64,000 nucleotides of DNA from Streptosporangium roseum DSM 43021 (GCF_000024865.1 NC_013595.1:2666001-2730000); one strand, 5' to 3'; numbered from the stretch's first letter, positions 31,703 through 40,690 are shown. Notes: generated from the letters alone by a model not told the origin. Translations and numbers: made by a program.

Positions 31703-33774
31703 CCATGTTCCGACCGCAACTCGTCTCCCGGCTCACCCGCCCGGGCCTCCGCTTCTCCCGGCTGTCACCGGTCACGATCGTCTCCCTGACCGTCCTCGCG
31801 GTGGTGGGGCTGCTCGCCCTCCTCGCCCCCCTCGTCGCGGGAGACCCGCTGGCGACCGGCGTCCCGGCCACCCCGCCCGGCGCCGAGCACTGGTTCGGCA
31901 CCGACCGCGCCGGCCGCGACGTCTTCGCCCGGGTCGCCCACGGCGCGCGATCCTCGCTCCTCGTCGGCCTGGGCGCCACCGCGGTGGCGGTGCTCGCCGG
32001 CGCGGTGCTCGGCAGCCTCGCGGCCACCTCCCGCAAGCTCGTCGGGGAGGGCATCATGCGCGTCCTCGACGTGATCATGGCCTTCCCGCCCATCGCGCTC
32101 GCCGCGGTGCTGGTGGCGGTCTTCGGCCGCGACCTCATGCTGCTGACCCTGACCATCTCCTTCCTGTACGTGCCGCATCTGACCCGCGTGGTGCGGGCCA
32201 ACGTCCTGGCGCAGTACGGCGAGGACTACGTCGCCGCCGAGCAGGTGATCGGCGCCCCCCGCTGGTACGTCCTGGTCAAGCACGTCGCGATCAACTGCGC
32301 CGCGCCGGTCCTGGTCTTCGCCACCCTGCTGGTGGCGGAAGTGATCATCTTCGAGGCGAGCCTGTCGTTCATCGGCGCGGGCATCCAGGATCCCGCGCCG
32401 AGCTGGGGCAACGTCCTGGCCTACGGCCGGCAGATCGTGCTCGCCGGTGGCTGGTGGGCCACGTTCTTCCCCGGCCTGGCCATCCTGCTCACGGTGCTCG
32501 CGCTCAACCTGCTCGCCGAGGGGCTGACCGACGCCTGGGCGGCCCCCCGCACCGCCCGCCCCAGGACGCCGCAGGCCGTGACCGTGGCGACGGCCGTACC
32601 GGCCGCCGACCCCGCGATGATCGGCGCCGCGCCCGGAGACGGCGGGGTGGTGCTCGGCGGCGACGCGGCGCCCGCGCCCGCCGGCGGGGGCCCGGTCCCC
32701 GGTCCGAGCGCCGAGGTCGACGCCGCGCTCGCCCGGCTCGCCGTCGTGGTGGCCGGGCGCGAGCCCCGGGTCGCGCCGCTGCCGGACACGGCGAAGACAC
32801 TGCTGTCGGTCCAGGACCTGACGATCCGCTTCCCCCAGCGCTACGGCGACGTCCCGGTCGTGCAGTCGCTCTCCTTCGACGTGCGCACCGGCGAGGCGCT
32901 CGGCCTGGTCGGGGAGTCCGGCTGCGGCAAGAGCCTGACCAGCCTGGCGATCATGGGGCTGCTGCCGCGCGGCGCACAGGTCAGCGGCCGGATCGAGTAC
33001 GGCGGGCGGGACATCCTCGCGCTCCCGCCCCGGCAGCGGCGGGCGATCTCCGGCCCGGAGATCGCCATGGTCTACCAGGACGCCATGTCGTCGCTGAACC
33101 CGTCGGTCCTCGTCGGCACCCAGCTACGGCAGCTGACCCGCCGGGGCGGCACGCGGACGCCGGAGGAACTGCTCGAACTCGTGGGCCTGGACCCGCGGCG
33201 GACCCTGCGCAGCTACCCGCACGAGCTCTCCGGCGGCCAGCGCCAGCGGGTGCTGATCGCGATGGCGCTCTCGCGGAGCCCGCGCCTGCTCGTCGCCGAC
33301 GAGCCCACGACGGCGCTCGACGTGACCGTGCAGGCCCAGGTGGTCGAGCTGCTCAGCCGGCTCAGGGACGAGCTCGGCTTCGCCATGGTGCTCGTCTCCC
33401 ACGACCTCGGCCTGGTCGGCGAGCTCGTGCACCGGGTCGCGGTGATGTACGCGGGTCAGCTCGCGGAGGTCGGCACGGCCCCGCGGATCTTCTCCGGGGT
33501 GCGGCACCACTACGCCCGCGGCCTGCTCGGCTCCGTCCTCTCCCTGGAGGCCGGGGCGGAACGGCTGCACCAGGTGCCCGGGGTGGTGCCGGCGCCCCAG
33601 GACTTCGGCCCGGGCTGCCGTTTCGCCGGCCGGTGCGCGGCGGCCACCGAGCTGTGCCGCACGTCCCGGCCGGAGCTCGCCGGCGACCCGCACGACCACG
33701 CCCACGCCTGTTTCCACCCGGGTTTCCAGCCGGGCGCCGTCCAGGGCGCCGTCCGTGAAGGAGGACAGCTTTGA
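31699..33774 (+). CDS. Fused ABC permease-ATPase (DppC-DppD type)
   Basis: One 691-residue chain joins a DppC-like permease (about 1-275, EAA loop Y-G-E-D-Y-V-A-A-E-Q-V near 175) to a DppD-like ATPase (about 370-691) through an A/P/G-rich linker of about 90 residues. The ATPase has Walker A G-E-S-G-C-G-K-S near 405, signature L-S-G-G-Q-R-Q-R near 510, Walker B L-L-V-A-D-E-P-T near 535, and the oligopeptide/dipeptide C-terminal extension. No stop or frameshift is visible, and such fusions are known in actinobacteria. It overlaps both neighbours by 4 bases. Confidence 0.9.
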   Translation: MTMFRPQLVSRLTRPGLRFSRLSPVTIVSLTVLAVVGLLALLAPLVAGDPLATGVPATPPGAEHWFGTDRAGRDVFARVAHGARSSLLVGLGATAVAVLAGAVLGSLAATSRKLVGEGIMRVLDVIMAFPPIALAAVLVAVFGRDLMLLTLTISFLYVPHLTRVVRANVLAQYGEDYVAAEQVIGAPRWYVLVKHVAINCAAPVLVFATLLVAEVIIFEASLSFIGAGIQDPAPSWGNVLAYGRQIVLAGGWWATFFPGLAILLTVLALNLLAEGLTDAWAAPRTARPRTPQAVTVATAVPAADPAMIGAAPGDGGVVLGGDAAPAPAGGGPVPGPSAEVDAALARLAVVVAGREPRVAPLPDTAKTLLSVQDLTIRFPQRYGDVPVVQSLSFDVRTGEALGLVGESGCGKSLTSLAIMGLLPRGAQVSGRIEYGGRDILALPPRQRRAISGPEIAMVYQDAMSSLNPSVLVGTQLRQLTRRGGTRTPEELLELVGLDPRRTLRSYPHELSGGQRQRVLIAMALSRSPRLLVADEPTTALDVTVQAQVVELLSRLRDELGFAMVLVSHDLGLVGELVHRVAVMYAGQLAEVGTAPRIFSGVRHHYARGLLGSVLSLEAGAERLHQVPGVVPAPQDFGPGCRFAGRCAAATELCRTSRPELAGDPHDHAHACFHPGFQPGAVQGAVREGGQL

Positions 33775-34760
33775 ACGGGCCGGTCGTCAGCCTCGAACAG
33801 GTGCACGTCGTGCACACCGCGCGCAGCGGCGGGATGTTCAGCCGGGACAAGGTTCACGCCCTCACCGACGTCACCGTGTCCGTCGGGCAGGGGGAGATCC
33901 TCGGCGTCGTCGGGGAGTCCGGCTGCGGCAAGTCCACGCTGGCCAAGGTGGTGGTCGGCCTTCAGGCGCCCACCTCGGGGACGGTGCGTTTCCGGGGCGA
34001 CGACCTGTGGTCCATGCCGGCGAAGGCGCGGCGCGAGACCTTCGGCACCTCCGTCGGCATGGTGTTCCAGGACGCCTCCACCGCCCTCAACCCGCGGCTG
34101 CCGGTCCGGCGGATCCTGCGCGACCCGCTGGACATCCACCGGCGCGGGACCGTACGGCAGCGCGAGGAGCGCGTGCGCGACCTGCTCGACCTGGTCGGGC
34201 TGCCCGGTCACACCGCCGACGCGCTGCCCGGCCGGCTCTCCGGCGGCCAGCGCCAGCGGGTCGCCGTGGCCCGTGCCCTGGCGCTCGAACCCCAGGTGAT
34301 CGTCGCCGACGAGCCCACCAGCGCGCTCGACGTCTCGGTCCGCGCCCAGGTGCTCAACCTGCTGGTCGACCTGCGCGCGAACCTGGGGCTGGGCCTCGTC
34401 TTCATCTCCCACGACATCCAGACCGTCCGCTACCTCGCCGACCGGATCGCGGTCATGTACCTCGGCCGCGTGGTCGAGGAGGGCCCGGCCGCCGACGTGG
34501 TGGGCGAGGCCCGCCATCCCTACACGCGTGCGCTGTTCTCGGCCACCCCGAGCCTGCTCGACGGAACCGAGCGGATCGTGCTGACCGGCCCGGTGCCGTC
34601 GGCGACCCGCCCGCCGTCGGGCTGCCCCTTCCGCACCCGTTGCTGGAAGGCCACAGACGAGTGCGCGGCGCAATTCCCGCCGAGCACGCCGGCAGGCCGG
34701 GAGAGCCGGCACTCCTGGCACTGCGTTCATCCCGAACCCCTTCTGAGGAGCATTCCGTGA
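33771..34760 (+). CDS. ABC transporter ATPase (DppF-like)
   Basis: The 329-residue ATPase has Walker A G-E-S-G-C-G-K-S near 49, signature L-S-G-G-Q-R-Q-R-V near 154, Walker B V-I-V-A-D-E-P-T near 175, and the oligo_HPY cysteine-containing tail (C-P-F-R-T-R-C). It starts at TTG overlapping the previous TGA (TTGA) and ends in GTGA overlap with the aldolase gene. It pairs with the ATPase half of the fusion protein to power uptake. Confidence 0.9.
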   Translation: MNGPVVSLEQVHVVHTARSGGMFSRDKVHALTDVTVSVGQGEILGVVGESGCGKSTLAKVVVGLQAPTSGTVRFRGDDLWSMPAKARRETFGTSVGMVFQDASTALNPRLPVRRILRDPLDIHRRGTVRQREERVRDLLDLVGLPGHTADALPGRLSGGQRQRVAVARALALEPQVIVADEPTSALDVSVRAQVLNLLVDLRANLGLGLVFISHDIQTVRYLADRIAVMYLGRVVEEGPAADVVGEARHPYTRALFSATPSLLDGTERIVLTGPVPSATRPPSGCPFRTRCWKATDECAAQFPPSTPAGRESRHSWHCVHPEPLLRSIP

Positions 34761-35686
34761 GTCCCCGAGAGCCCCGCTTCAGCGGCGTCGTCCCCCCGCT
34801 CGTCACCCCCCTGACGCCGGGTGGAGAGGTCGACGTGCCGTCGCTGGAGCGGCTGGTCGAGTTCCTGGTCGAGGCCGGCGTCACCGGCCTGTTCGCGCTG
34901 GGCAGCTCCGGCGAGGCCGCCTTCCTCACCGACGCCCGGCGCGACAGGGCGCTGGAGGTCGTGGTGCGGACGGTCGCGGGCCGGGTCCCCGTGCTCGCGG
35001 GATGCATCGAGACGACGACCGCCCGCGTGATCGAGAGGGCCGAGGTCGCCGCCAAGCTCGGCGCCGACGCGACCGTGGTGACCGCGCCCTTCTACACCCG
35101 CATCCACCCGCTGGAGATCGACCGCCACTTCCGGGCGGTCCGGGCCGCGGTCGACCTGCCGATGTTCGCCTACGACGTGCCGGTGTCGGTGCACACCAAG
35201 CTCGCCGTCGACCAGGTGCTGGCGCTGGCCGCCGACGGGGTCATCGACGGCCTCAAGGACTCCAGCGGCGACGACGTCGGTTTCCGCCAGGTGGTGCTCG
35301 GCGCCGCCGGCCTGCCGGGCTTCTCCGCGCTGACCGGCCACGAGGTCGTCGTCGACGCGATGATGCTCGCCGGGGCGGACGGCGCGGTGCCGGGCCTGGG
35401 CAACGTCGACCCGCACGGCTACGTGCGCCTGCTCCGGGCCTGCGCCGAGGGCCGCTGGGCGGACGCCAAGGCGGAGCAGGACCGGCTGACCCGGCTGTTC
35501 CGCATCGTCGACGCCGCCTCCCCGGAGACGGCGGGCGGCAGCACGAGGGGGATCGGCGCGTTCAAGACGGCACTCGCCCTGCGCGGTGTCATCGCGAGCG
35601 CGGCCGTCTCGCAGCCCATGCGCGAGCTGACCGCCGACGAGACCCGTGCCGTGGCCTCCCACCTGCACGAGGCCGGGCTCCTGTGA
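34757..35686 (+). CDS. DapA/NanA-family aldolase, probable N-acetylneuraminate lyase
   Basis: This 309-residue TIM-barrel class I aldolase has the G-S-S-G-E-A substrate loop (49-54), the Tyr relay Y139 in MFAYDVPVS, and Schiff-base lysine K167 in D-G-L-K-D-S-S-G. The fold is shared by dihydrodipicolinate synthase and sialic-acid lyase. The latter is preferred because a ROK kinase and NanE follow directly, which would convert ManNAc to GlcNAc-6-phosphate. It starts at GTG 34757 in GTGA overlap with the ATPase. Specificity is inferred from the operon rather than from residues. Confidence 0.8.
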   Translation: MSPREPRFSGVVPPLVTPLTPGGEVDVPSLERLVEFLVEAGVTGLFALGSSGEAAFLTDARRDRALEVVVRTVAGRVPVLAGCIETTTARVIERAEVAAKLGADATVVTAPFYTRIHPLEIDRHFRAVRAAVDLPMFAYDVPVSVHTKLAVDQVLALAADGVIDGLKDSSGDDVGFRQVVLGAAGLPGFSALTGHEVVVDAMMLAGADGAVPGLGNVDPHGYVRLLRACAEGRWADAKAEQDRLTRLFRIVDAASPETAGGSTRGIGAFKTALALRGVIASAAVSQPMRELTADETRAVASHLHEAGLL

Positions 35687-36774
35687 CCCTGGTCGTCGGC
35701 GTCGACATCGGCGGCACGAAGACCTCCGCCGGGCTGGTCGACTCCTCCGGCACCCTGCTGGCCGTACGGACGCTGCCGACCCCGGCGGCGCAGGGGCCGG
35801 CCGCGGTCCTGGACACCGCCGCCGGCCTGGTCGGCGAGGTCGCGTCAGGGGCCGGGGAGGTCACGGCGGTAGGCGTCGGCAGCGCGGGGGTGGTCGATCC
35901 GCGGCGCGGTGTGATCGTCTCGGCCACCGATGCCATCACCGGGTGGGCGGGCACCGACCTGCGCGGCGAGGTGTCCCGCAGGCTCGGCCTGCCGGTCGCG
36001 GTCGACAACGACGTGCACGCGCACGCGCTCGGCGAGCAGTGGCGTGGCGCCGCCGCCGGCTACGCCGACGTGCTGCTGGTGGCCGTGGGCACCGGGATCG
36101 GCGCCTCCGTCGTCCTCGGCGGGCGGGTGCTGCGCGGCGCGCACTCCGTGGCCGGTCACGCCGGTCACGTGCCCGCCGTGGCGGCGGCCGGCCGGCCCTG
36201 CCCGTGTGGCGGGTACGGGCACGTCGAGGCGGTCGCGTCCGGCCCCGCCATGCTCGCGGAGTACCGCGGCCGCGCCGCGGCCGCGGCGACGGAACCGTCC
36301 GGTGCGCCGGAACCGGCGGGTGTGCCGGGATCGGCGGGTGCGCCGGAACCGGCGGGTGTGCCGGGATCGGCGGGTGTGCCGGGACTGGCCGGTGCGCCCG
36401 GATCGTCCGGCGTTACGGGACCGGCCGCCGTATCGGAACCGGCCGCTGTATCGGGATCGGCCCGAGTGACGGGACTGGCCGACGTCGCCCGGCTCGCCGC
36501 GGAGGGCGACCGGATCGCCGTCTCCGTCCTGACCGGGGGAGCGGCGGCGCTCGGTTCGACGATCGGAGGACTCATGAACGTCATCGATCCCGAAGTCGTG
36601 GTGGTCGGGGGAGGCGTCGCCGCGTGCGGAGAGCTGTGGTGGCAGGCCCTGCGCGAGGGGATCGCCGCCGAGGTGCTGCCCGCGCTGCGCGAGGTGCCCG
36701 TCGGACCGGCCGCGCTCGGCGGTGACGCCGCCCTGCTCGGCGCCGCCCGAATGGCCCTGGAGGTGGCCGGATGA
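35683..36774 (+). CDS. ROK sugar kinase, probable N-acetylmannosamine kinase, with repeat insert
   Basis: This 363-residue kinase has phosphate loop D-I-G-G-T-K (8-13) and catalytic D110 in V-D-N-D. The zinc site is H159/H162 plus C173-P-C175; the usual later cysteine of C-x-C-G-x2-G-C is replaced by H180 (GYGHVEAVASG). About 64 low-complexity residues (203-266) made of a 5-residue unit interrupt the C-terminal half before L-A-A-E-G-D. Without the insert, the length is normal for ROK kinases (about 300). GTGA and ATGA overlaps tie it to the aldolase and NanE genes. Confidence 0.82.
   Translation: MTLVVGVDIGGTKTSAGLVDSSGTLLAVRTLPTPAAQGPAAVLDTAAGLVGEVASGAGEVTAVGVGSAGVVDPRRGVIVSATDAITGWAGTDLRGEVSRRLGLPVAVDNDVHAHALGEQWRGAAAGYADVLLVAVGTGIGASVVLGGRVLRGAHSVAGHAGHVPAVAAAGRPCPCGGYGHVEAVASGPAMLAEYRGRAAAAATEPSGAPEPAGVPGSAGAPEPAGVPGSAGVPGLAGAPGSSGVTGPAAVSEPAAVSGSARVTGLADVARLAAEGDRIAVSVLTGGAAALGSTIGGLMNVIDPEVVVVGGGVAACGELWWQALREGIAAEVLPALREVPVGPAALGGDAALLGAARMALEVAG
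36289..36480. repeat. 15-bp tandem repeat array inside the ROK kinase gene
   Basis: About 13 imperfect 15-bp units (such as GGTGCGCCGGAACCG) keep the frame and encode pentapeptides of the form (S/A)-G-(A/V)-P-(E/G), drifting to A-V-S-E-P toward the 3' end. Confidence 0.85.
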
Positions 36775-36905
36775 GCCCCGCCGGACAGCCCGGCCCGGAC
36801 GCCGGCCGCGACGATCCTGTGAGCCCGGCCGGACGGCGTGGCCCGGACGTCGGCCGGGACGATCCTGTGAGCCCGGCCGGACGGCGTGGCCCGGAGGCCG
36901 GCCAA
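36771..36905. repeat. 48-bp tandem repeat at the 5' end of nanE
   Basis: Two full 48-bp copies (36810-36857 and 36858-36905) and a preceding partial copy encode repeats of D-D-P-V-S-P-A-G-R-R-G-P-D-V-G-R. Confidence 0.9.
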
Positions 36906-37634
36906 GGGGACTCCACCGCCCCGGACGCCGGGCGGGGCGGTGCCGTGAACGCGCTGCTCGCCGCGGTCCGGGGCCGGGTCATCGTGTCCTGCCAGGCCTA
37001 CCCCGGCGAGCCGATGCGTGACGCCGACACGATGTGCCGCGTGGCCCAGGCGGCCGCGGCCGGCGGGGCGGCGGGCATCCGCGCCCAGGGCCCGGAGGAC
37101 CTGCGCCGGATAAGGGCCGCGCTGGACCTTCCCCTCATCGGCCTCTGGAAGGACGGCGCGGACGACGTCTTCATCACCCCGACGGTCGAGCACGCCTTCG
37201 AGGTCGCCGCGGCCGGTGCCGACATCGTGGCACTCGACGGCACCGGCCGCCCCCGCCCCGACGGCCGCACCCTCGCGCAGACCGTCCGGGCGGTGCACGA
37301 GCACACCGGCAGGCTCGTCATGGCCGACGTCTCGACCTACGACGAGGGCGTCGCCGCGGCCGAGGCGGGAGCCGACCTCGTGGGGACGACGCTCGCCGGC
37401 TACACGCCGTACTCGCGCGGCGGCCCCGGCCCGGACCTCGACCTGGTCGGCAGGCTCGCCCGTGACCTGCCCGTCCCGGTGATCGCGGAGGGGCGCATCC
37501 ACACCACCGAGCAGGCCGCCGAGGCGATCCGGCGGGGAGCGCACGCGGTCGTCGTCGGCACCGCCATCACCCACCCGACGAGCATCACCCGCTGGTTCGC
37601 GCGGGCGATCGGCGACGCCTGCCCGCCCGGGTGA
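36771..37634 (+). CDS. nanE: N-acetylmannosamine-6-phosphate 2-epimerase
   Basis: The TIM-barrel core (about residue 59 onward) has NanE hallmarks: V-S-C-Q-A, G-G-A-A-G-I-R-A-Q-G, G-L-W-K with the catalytic-region lysine, I-T-P-T, A-D-V-S-T, and A-E-G-R-I-H-T. It converts ManNAc-6-phosphate to GlcNAc-6-phosphate. The frame beginning at the coupled ATG (ATGA overlap with the kinase) carries 58 extra residues of a 16-residue tandem repeat. GTG 36945 (VNALLAAVRG) is an alternative start that gives the usual length of about 229. It is last gene of the operon; the convergent neighbour starts 10 bases later. Confidence 0.85.
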   Translation: MSPAGQPGPDAGRDDPVSPAGRRGPDVGRDDPVSPAGRRGPEAGQGDSTAPDAGRGGAVNALLAAVRGRVIVSCQAYPGEPMRDADTMCRVAQAAAAGGAAGIRAQGPEDLRRIRAALDLPLIGLWKDGADDVFITPTVEHAFEVAAAGADIVALDGTGRPRPDGRTLAQTVRAVHEHTGRLVMADVSTYDEGVAAAEAGADLVGTTLAGYTPYSRGGPGPDLDLVGRLARDLPVPVIAEGRIHTTEQAAEAIRRGAHAVVVGTAITHPTSITRWFARAIGDACPPG

Positions 37635-37644
37635 CCGGCCGTGG

Positions 37645-39105
37645 CTACGGCGCCGGCCGGGTGCCCCCGCCCGCCGGGCCGGACGGCCGCCCGGCCCGCC
37701 TGAAGAAGGCGGCCACCGCGTAGGGGTCGACGGGGTCGGTGAGCAGGGCGAGCATCTCGTCCCTGCGCGCCGGGTCCACCTTGAACGGGTGGCCGAACAC
37801 GTGCGGGCCCTGCCCGTCGCCCAGCAGCCTGGTCAGCATCAGGTCGCCGGGCAGGGCCTGCCGGGGCAGGAGTTCGTCGGTCAGCGTCACCGGCTCCTTC
37901 CCGTCCGTCAGGTCGCGCAGGGTGATCTCGTCCCCGGCGACCTCAAGGACCTCCCACAGGCGCAGCGGCGTCCTGCGCCAGGACTCCAGCAGCTCCGCCT
38001 CGTCGTCGCGCAGCCACTCGCGCCGCGCGTCCAGGAACTCTCCGACGACGTCGTTCTCGAACAGCGCCAGGTCGGCGAGGGCGGGCTCGGCCACCCGGAT
38101 GCTCAGCGCGACCAGGTCGTCGATCAGCCGCCTGCGGGCCGGGCGGTAGCCGTAGGCGAGCAGCTGCCGGAACAGGTGCGCGGCCCGCGCCGGCAGCGGA
38201 TCGGCCGGGTTGGTACGGCACGCGGCGTATTCGGCCGCGTCCTGCTCGGCCGGAGCCAGCCCCGGGGCGAGGGAGAGCACCTCGTCGATGAGCCCGGAGG
38301 CCTCGAACGAGCGGCCCTCGCCCTCGGCCGACCTGGCGATCAGCAGCAGCGCGGCCGGTTCGGTGCGGGGGAGCGCCTCGATCAGGCCGGGGCCGAGCGG
38401 CTCGCGCTCCACCTCGTCGGCGATCCTGGCGAGCACCGCCTCCGAGCGCGACAGGTAGGTGATCGCCTTGGACAGGTCGCCGCCCTCGCCGTAGGTGCGC
38501 AGCGCGCTGCGGACCAGGGCCAGCCTGATGACGTCCAGCGGGGCCAGGTCGGCGACCGACTCGGTGTCCCAGGGCGCGCCCACGATGCCGACCCGGCCGC
38601 CCCGCACCTCCAGCGCGGCCTCGCGCAGCAGCGGGGCCAGCGGCGGGAGCGGGTCGGCGAAGGTCTCGGGGGCCTTCATCAGCAGGTCGAGGACCACCAC
38701 GTCGATCGGGACGCCGGGGGCGGGCTCCAGCCCCTCGGCGAAGGCCCGCAGGGCGTCCAGTGCCTGCTCGCCGAACTCCTGGACGACCCGGATCGCCCGC
38801 TCCGCGGGGAAGCCGGTCAGGTCCGCGATCGACAGCTCCAGCGCCCCGCCGCGCAGGCGCAGCGCGACCACGTCCTCCGGCTCCACCTCCGCCAGCCAGC
38901 CGGCCGGTCCCGTCAGGGACGGCTCGCCCGCCTCGACCACGGTGCGCACCAGGCCGCCCCCGGCGAGGGGGATCCCGTCGCCGTCGGCCAGCCGCGCCCA
39001 CAGCCGCAGGTCGTCGACGGCCGCCAGCGCACCGGCCGTCAGCTCGGCCCGGGTGACCAGGTGCGTCAGCACCGCGCCCTCGCTCAACCTCAGAAGCTCG
39101 CTCAT
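37645..39105 (-). CDS. Uncharacterised helical-repeat protein
   Basis: This 486-residue soluble protein is mostly alpha-helical, with L-x-x-L-x-A patterns suggesting TPR-like repeats in the middle (about 195-350). The last 110 residues, from L-R-L-W-E-V-L-E-V-A-G-D-E-I-T-L-R-D, resemble the small beta domain that follows helical repeats in some actinobacterial SEC-C proteins. The zinc-binding C-x-C tail of SEC-C is absent. I do not recognise a function. It is convergent with nanE and co-directional with, but separate from, the protease gene upstream on the opposite side of a hairpin. Confidence 0.65.
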   Translation of the reverse strand: MSELLRLSEGAVLTHLVTRAELTAGALAAVDDLRLWARLADGDGIPLAGGGLVRTVVEAGEPSLTGPAGWLAEVEPEDVVALRLRGGALELSIADLTGFPAERAIRVVQEFGEQALDALRAFAEGLEPAPGVPIDVVVLDLLMKAPETFADPLPPLAPLLREAALEVRGGRVGIVGAPWDTESVADLAPLDVIRLALVRSALRTYGEGGDLSKAITYLSRSEAVLARIADEVEREPLGPGLIEALPRTEPAALLLIARSAEGEGRSFEASGLIDEVLSLAPGLAPAEQDAAEYAACRTNPADPLPARAAHLFRQLLAYGYRPARRRLIDDLVALSIRVAEPALADLALFENDVVGEFLDARREWLRDDEAELLESWRRTPLRLWEVLEVAGDEITLRDLTDGKEPVTLTDELLPRQALPGDLMLTRLLGDGQGPHVFGHPFKVDPARRDEMLALLTDPVDPYAVAAFFRRAGRPSGPAGGGTRPAP

Positions 39106-39136
39106 CTGTCCATTGTTCTTGACATCCGGACACGAC

Positions 39137-39174
39137 GGCGCCGCCGCCCCTCCAGGAGGAGGGACGGCGGTGCC
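39137..39174 (-). terminator. Hairpin after the protease gene
   Basis: Arms around GGCGCCGCCG (39137) and CGGCGGTGCC (39165-39174) pair with one G-U/mismatch, and CCCTCC/GGAGGG extends the stem inside. It lies about 10 bases downstream of the protease stop and before the next start. Confidence 0.6.
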
Positions 39175-39184
39175 GGAGAGACGG

Positions 39185-40690
39185 TCAGGGCCTGGTCAGA
39201 CCCAGGGTGTAGGAGCCCGAGCCGCTGTAGGCGTGGACCCGGACGCGGTAGGTGCCCGCGGTGCCGTTGTAGGTGAAGGCCTCGTCGGGGTTGGGGGTGG
39301 TCCCGCTGGCCACGTTGGTCCAGGTGGAACCGTTCAGCTTCTGCAGGTAGGCGTCGTAGTCGGTGCCGTTCGGGCCGTCCAGGCAGATGCGCTGCACGCC
39401 CGCCCCGGCGGTGTAGCCGGTGCTGCTCGGCTGGTAGCCGTTCTGGTTGGAGGTCAGCGAGCCGTTGTAGGTGTTCTGGTAGCCGGTGCAGCCGGTCGGC
39501 GGGTTGCTGCCCCCGGTGACCAGGGTGAGCCCGTAGACCTGCAGGATCTCGTTGATCGGCTGGAAGTAGGTCGTGCCGCCGGAGGAGCAGTTGCCCGACC
39601 CGCCGGAGGTGACGCCCTGGGCCTGGCTGCCGGAGATGTAGGAACCGCCGGAGTCGCCTGGCTCGGCGCACACGCTGGTACGGCCCAGGCCGGTGATGGT
39701 GCCCTCGGGGTAGGTGACGCTGGCGTTGCGGGCCTGGATGGTGCCGCAGTGCCAGCCGGTGGTCGAGCCGGCCCGGCAGACCGACGAGCCCACGGCCGCG
39801 TCGGCCGACCCGCCGACCTGGACGATGCCGTTGCTGTAGCCGTTCACGACGCCGACCGGCGTCCAGTTGGAGTTGACCGCGACCCAGGCGTAGTCGTTGC
39901 CGGGGAAGGACGAGCCCTGGAAGGTGCCCTGCGCGACCTGGTTGGAGCCCCTGGTGCTGGCTCCGGTGGTGCCGCAGTGGCCCGCGGTGGCGAAGCCGCC
40001 CTGGGTGCCGCGGGTGACCGAGAAGCCGACCGAGCAGCGGGAGCCGCTGCCGATGTAGTAGGCGTCGCCGCCGCGGACGTCGTAGAGCGGCCGGGGCCGC
40101 TCGGTGGAGGCCTCCACGCGCACCAGCGCCCTGTCGAGCCCGGCGGCGTTCACGAACGCCTCCGCGGCGGCGGGGTCTCCCGCCAGCACGACGACGCTGT
40201 TGCTCTGCAGGTCGACGTACCAGGAGGGCACCACCCCGTACGGCGCGGCGGTGACGGCGTCGAGCCGTTCCCTGGCGGCTTCGAGCGTGGCCAGCGAGTG
40301 CTTGACGAGCTTCGCCTCCGCGCCGGCGCGGAGGATGGAGGTGATCTTCGTGGAGTCGGTGGTGGCGACCACGAACTCGGAGGTGGGGCCGGTCACCCAG
40401 GCGCCGGCGAAGTCCTTGCCGAGCTGCCCGCGGACGGCGGGCTCGACCTTGGCCGCGGCGGCCTCGTTGATCAGGCGGGCGGTGGCCTGCTCACCTGTGA
40501 TCCCGAGGTCGCGCTTGAGGGCGTCGATCATGGCGGGGGCGGGCTTGGCGGCGGCCGCGGCCTGTGCCCGGGCCGTGGCGAACGCGGAGGGGGCGGGGTC
40601 GCCGCCGGGGGCCGCGTGGGCGGTGGCGGGGGTCGCCACCAGCGTGAGGGCGAGTGCGAAGCCCGCTGTAACGGCACTTCTGCGGAGCAT
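39185..40690 (-). CDS. Secreted streptogrisin-type serine protease with C-terminal PPC-like domain
   Basis: This 501-residue preproenzyme of family S1E has a signal peptide at 1-27, an alpha-lytic-protease-type pro-region to about 204, and a mature protease from about D205. The catalytic triad is H238 (T-A-G-H-C), D266 (G-N-D-Y-A-W) and S347 (G-D-S-G-G). The cysteines fit three disulfides. A C-terminal beta domain (about 400-501) resembles bacterial pre-peptidase C-terminal or binding modules. The pro-region normally assists folding and is removed on secretion. It is a stand-alone transcription unit. Confidence 0.92.
   Translation of the reverse strand: MLRRSAVTAGFALALTLVATPATAHAAPGGDPAPSAFATARAQAAAAAKPAPAMIDALKRDLGITGEQATARLINEAAAAKVEPAVRGQLGKDFAGAWVTGPTSEFVVATTDSTKITSILRAGAEAKLVKHSLATLEAARERLDAVTAAPYGVVPSWYVDLQSNSVVVLAGDPAAAEAFVNAAGLDRALVRVEASTERPRPLYDVRGGDAYYIGSGSRCSVGFSVTRGTQGGFATAGHCGTTGASTRGSNQVAQGTFQGSSFPGNDYAWVAVNSNWTPVGVVNGYSNGIVQVGGSADAAVGSSVCRAGSTTGWHCGTIQARNASVTYPEGTITGLGRTSVCAEPGDSGGSYISGSQAQGVTSGGSGNCSSGGTTYFQPINEILQVYGLTLVTGGSNPPTGCTGYQNTYNGSLTSNQNGYQPSSTGYTAGAGVQRICLDGPNGTDYDAYLQKLNGSTWTNVASGTTPNPDEAFTYNGTAGTYRVRVHAYSGSGSYTLGLTRP

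Noticed and set aside
33755..35686. A 643-residue fusion upstream of the DapA/NanA aldolase
   Set aside because: The extra N-terminal part is the DppF ATPase gene read in the wrong frame. The GTG at 34757 in GTGA overlap is the proper start.
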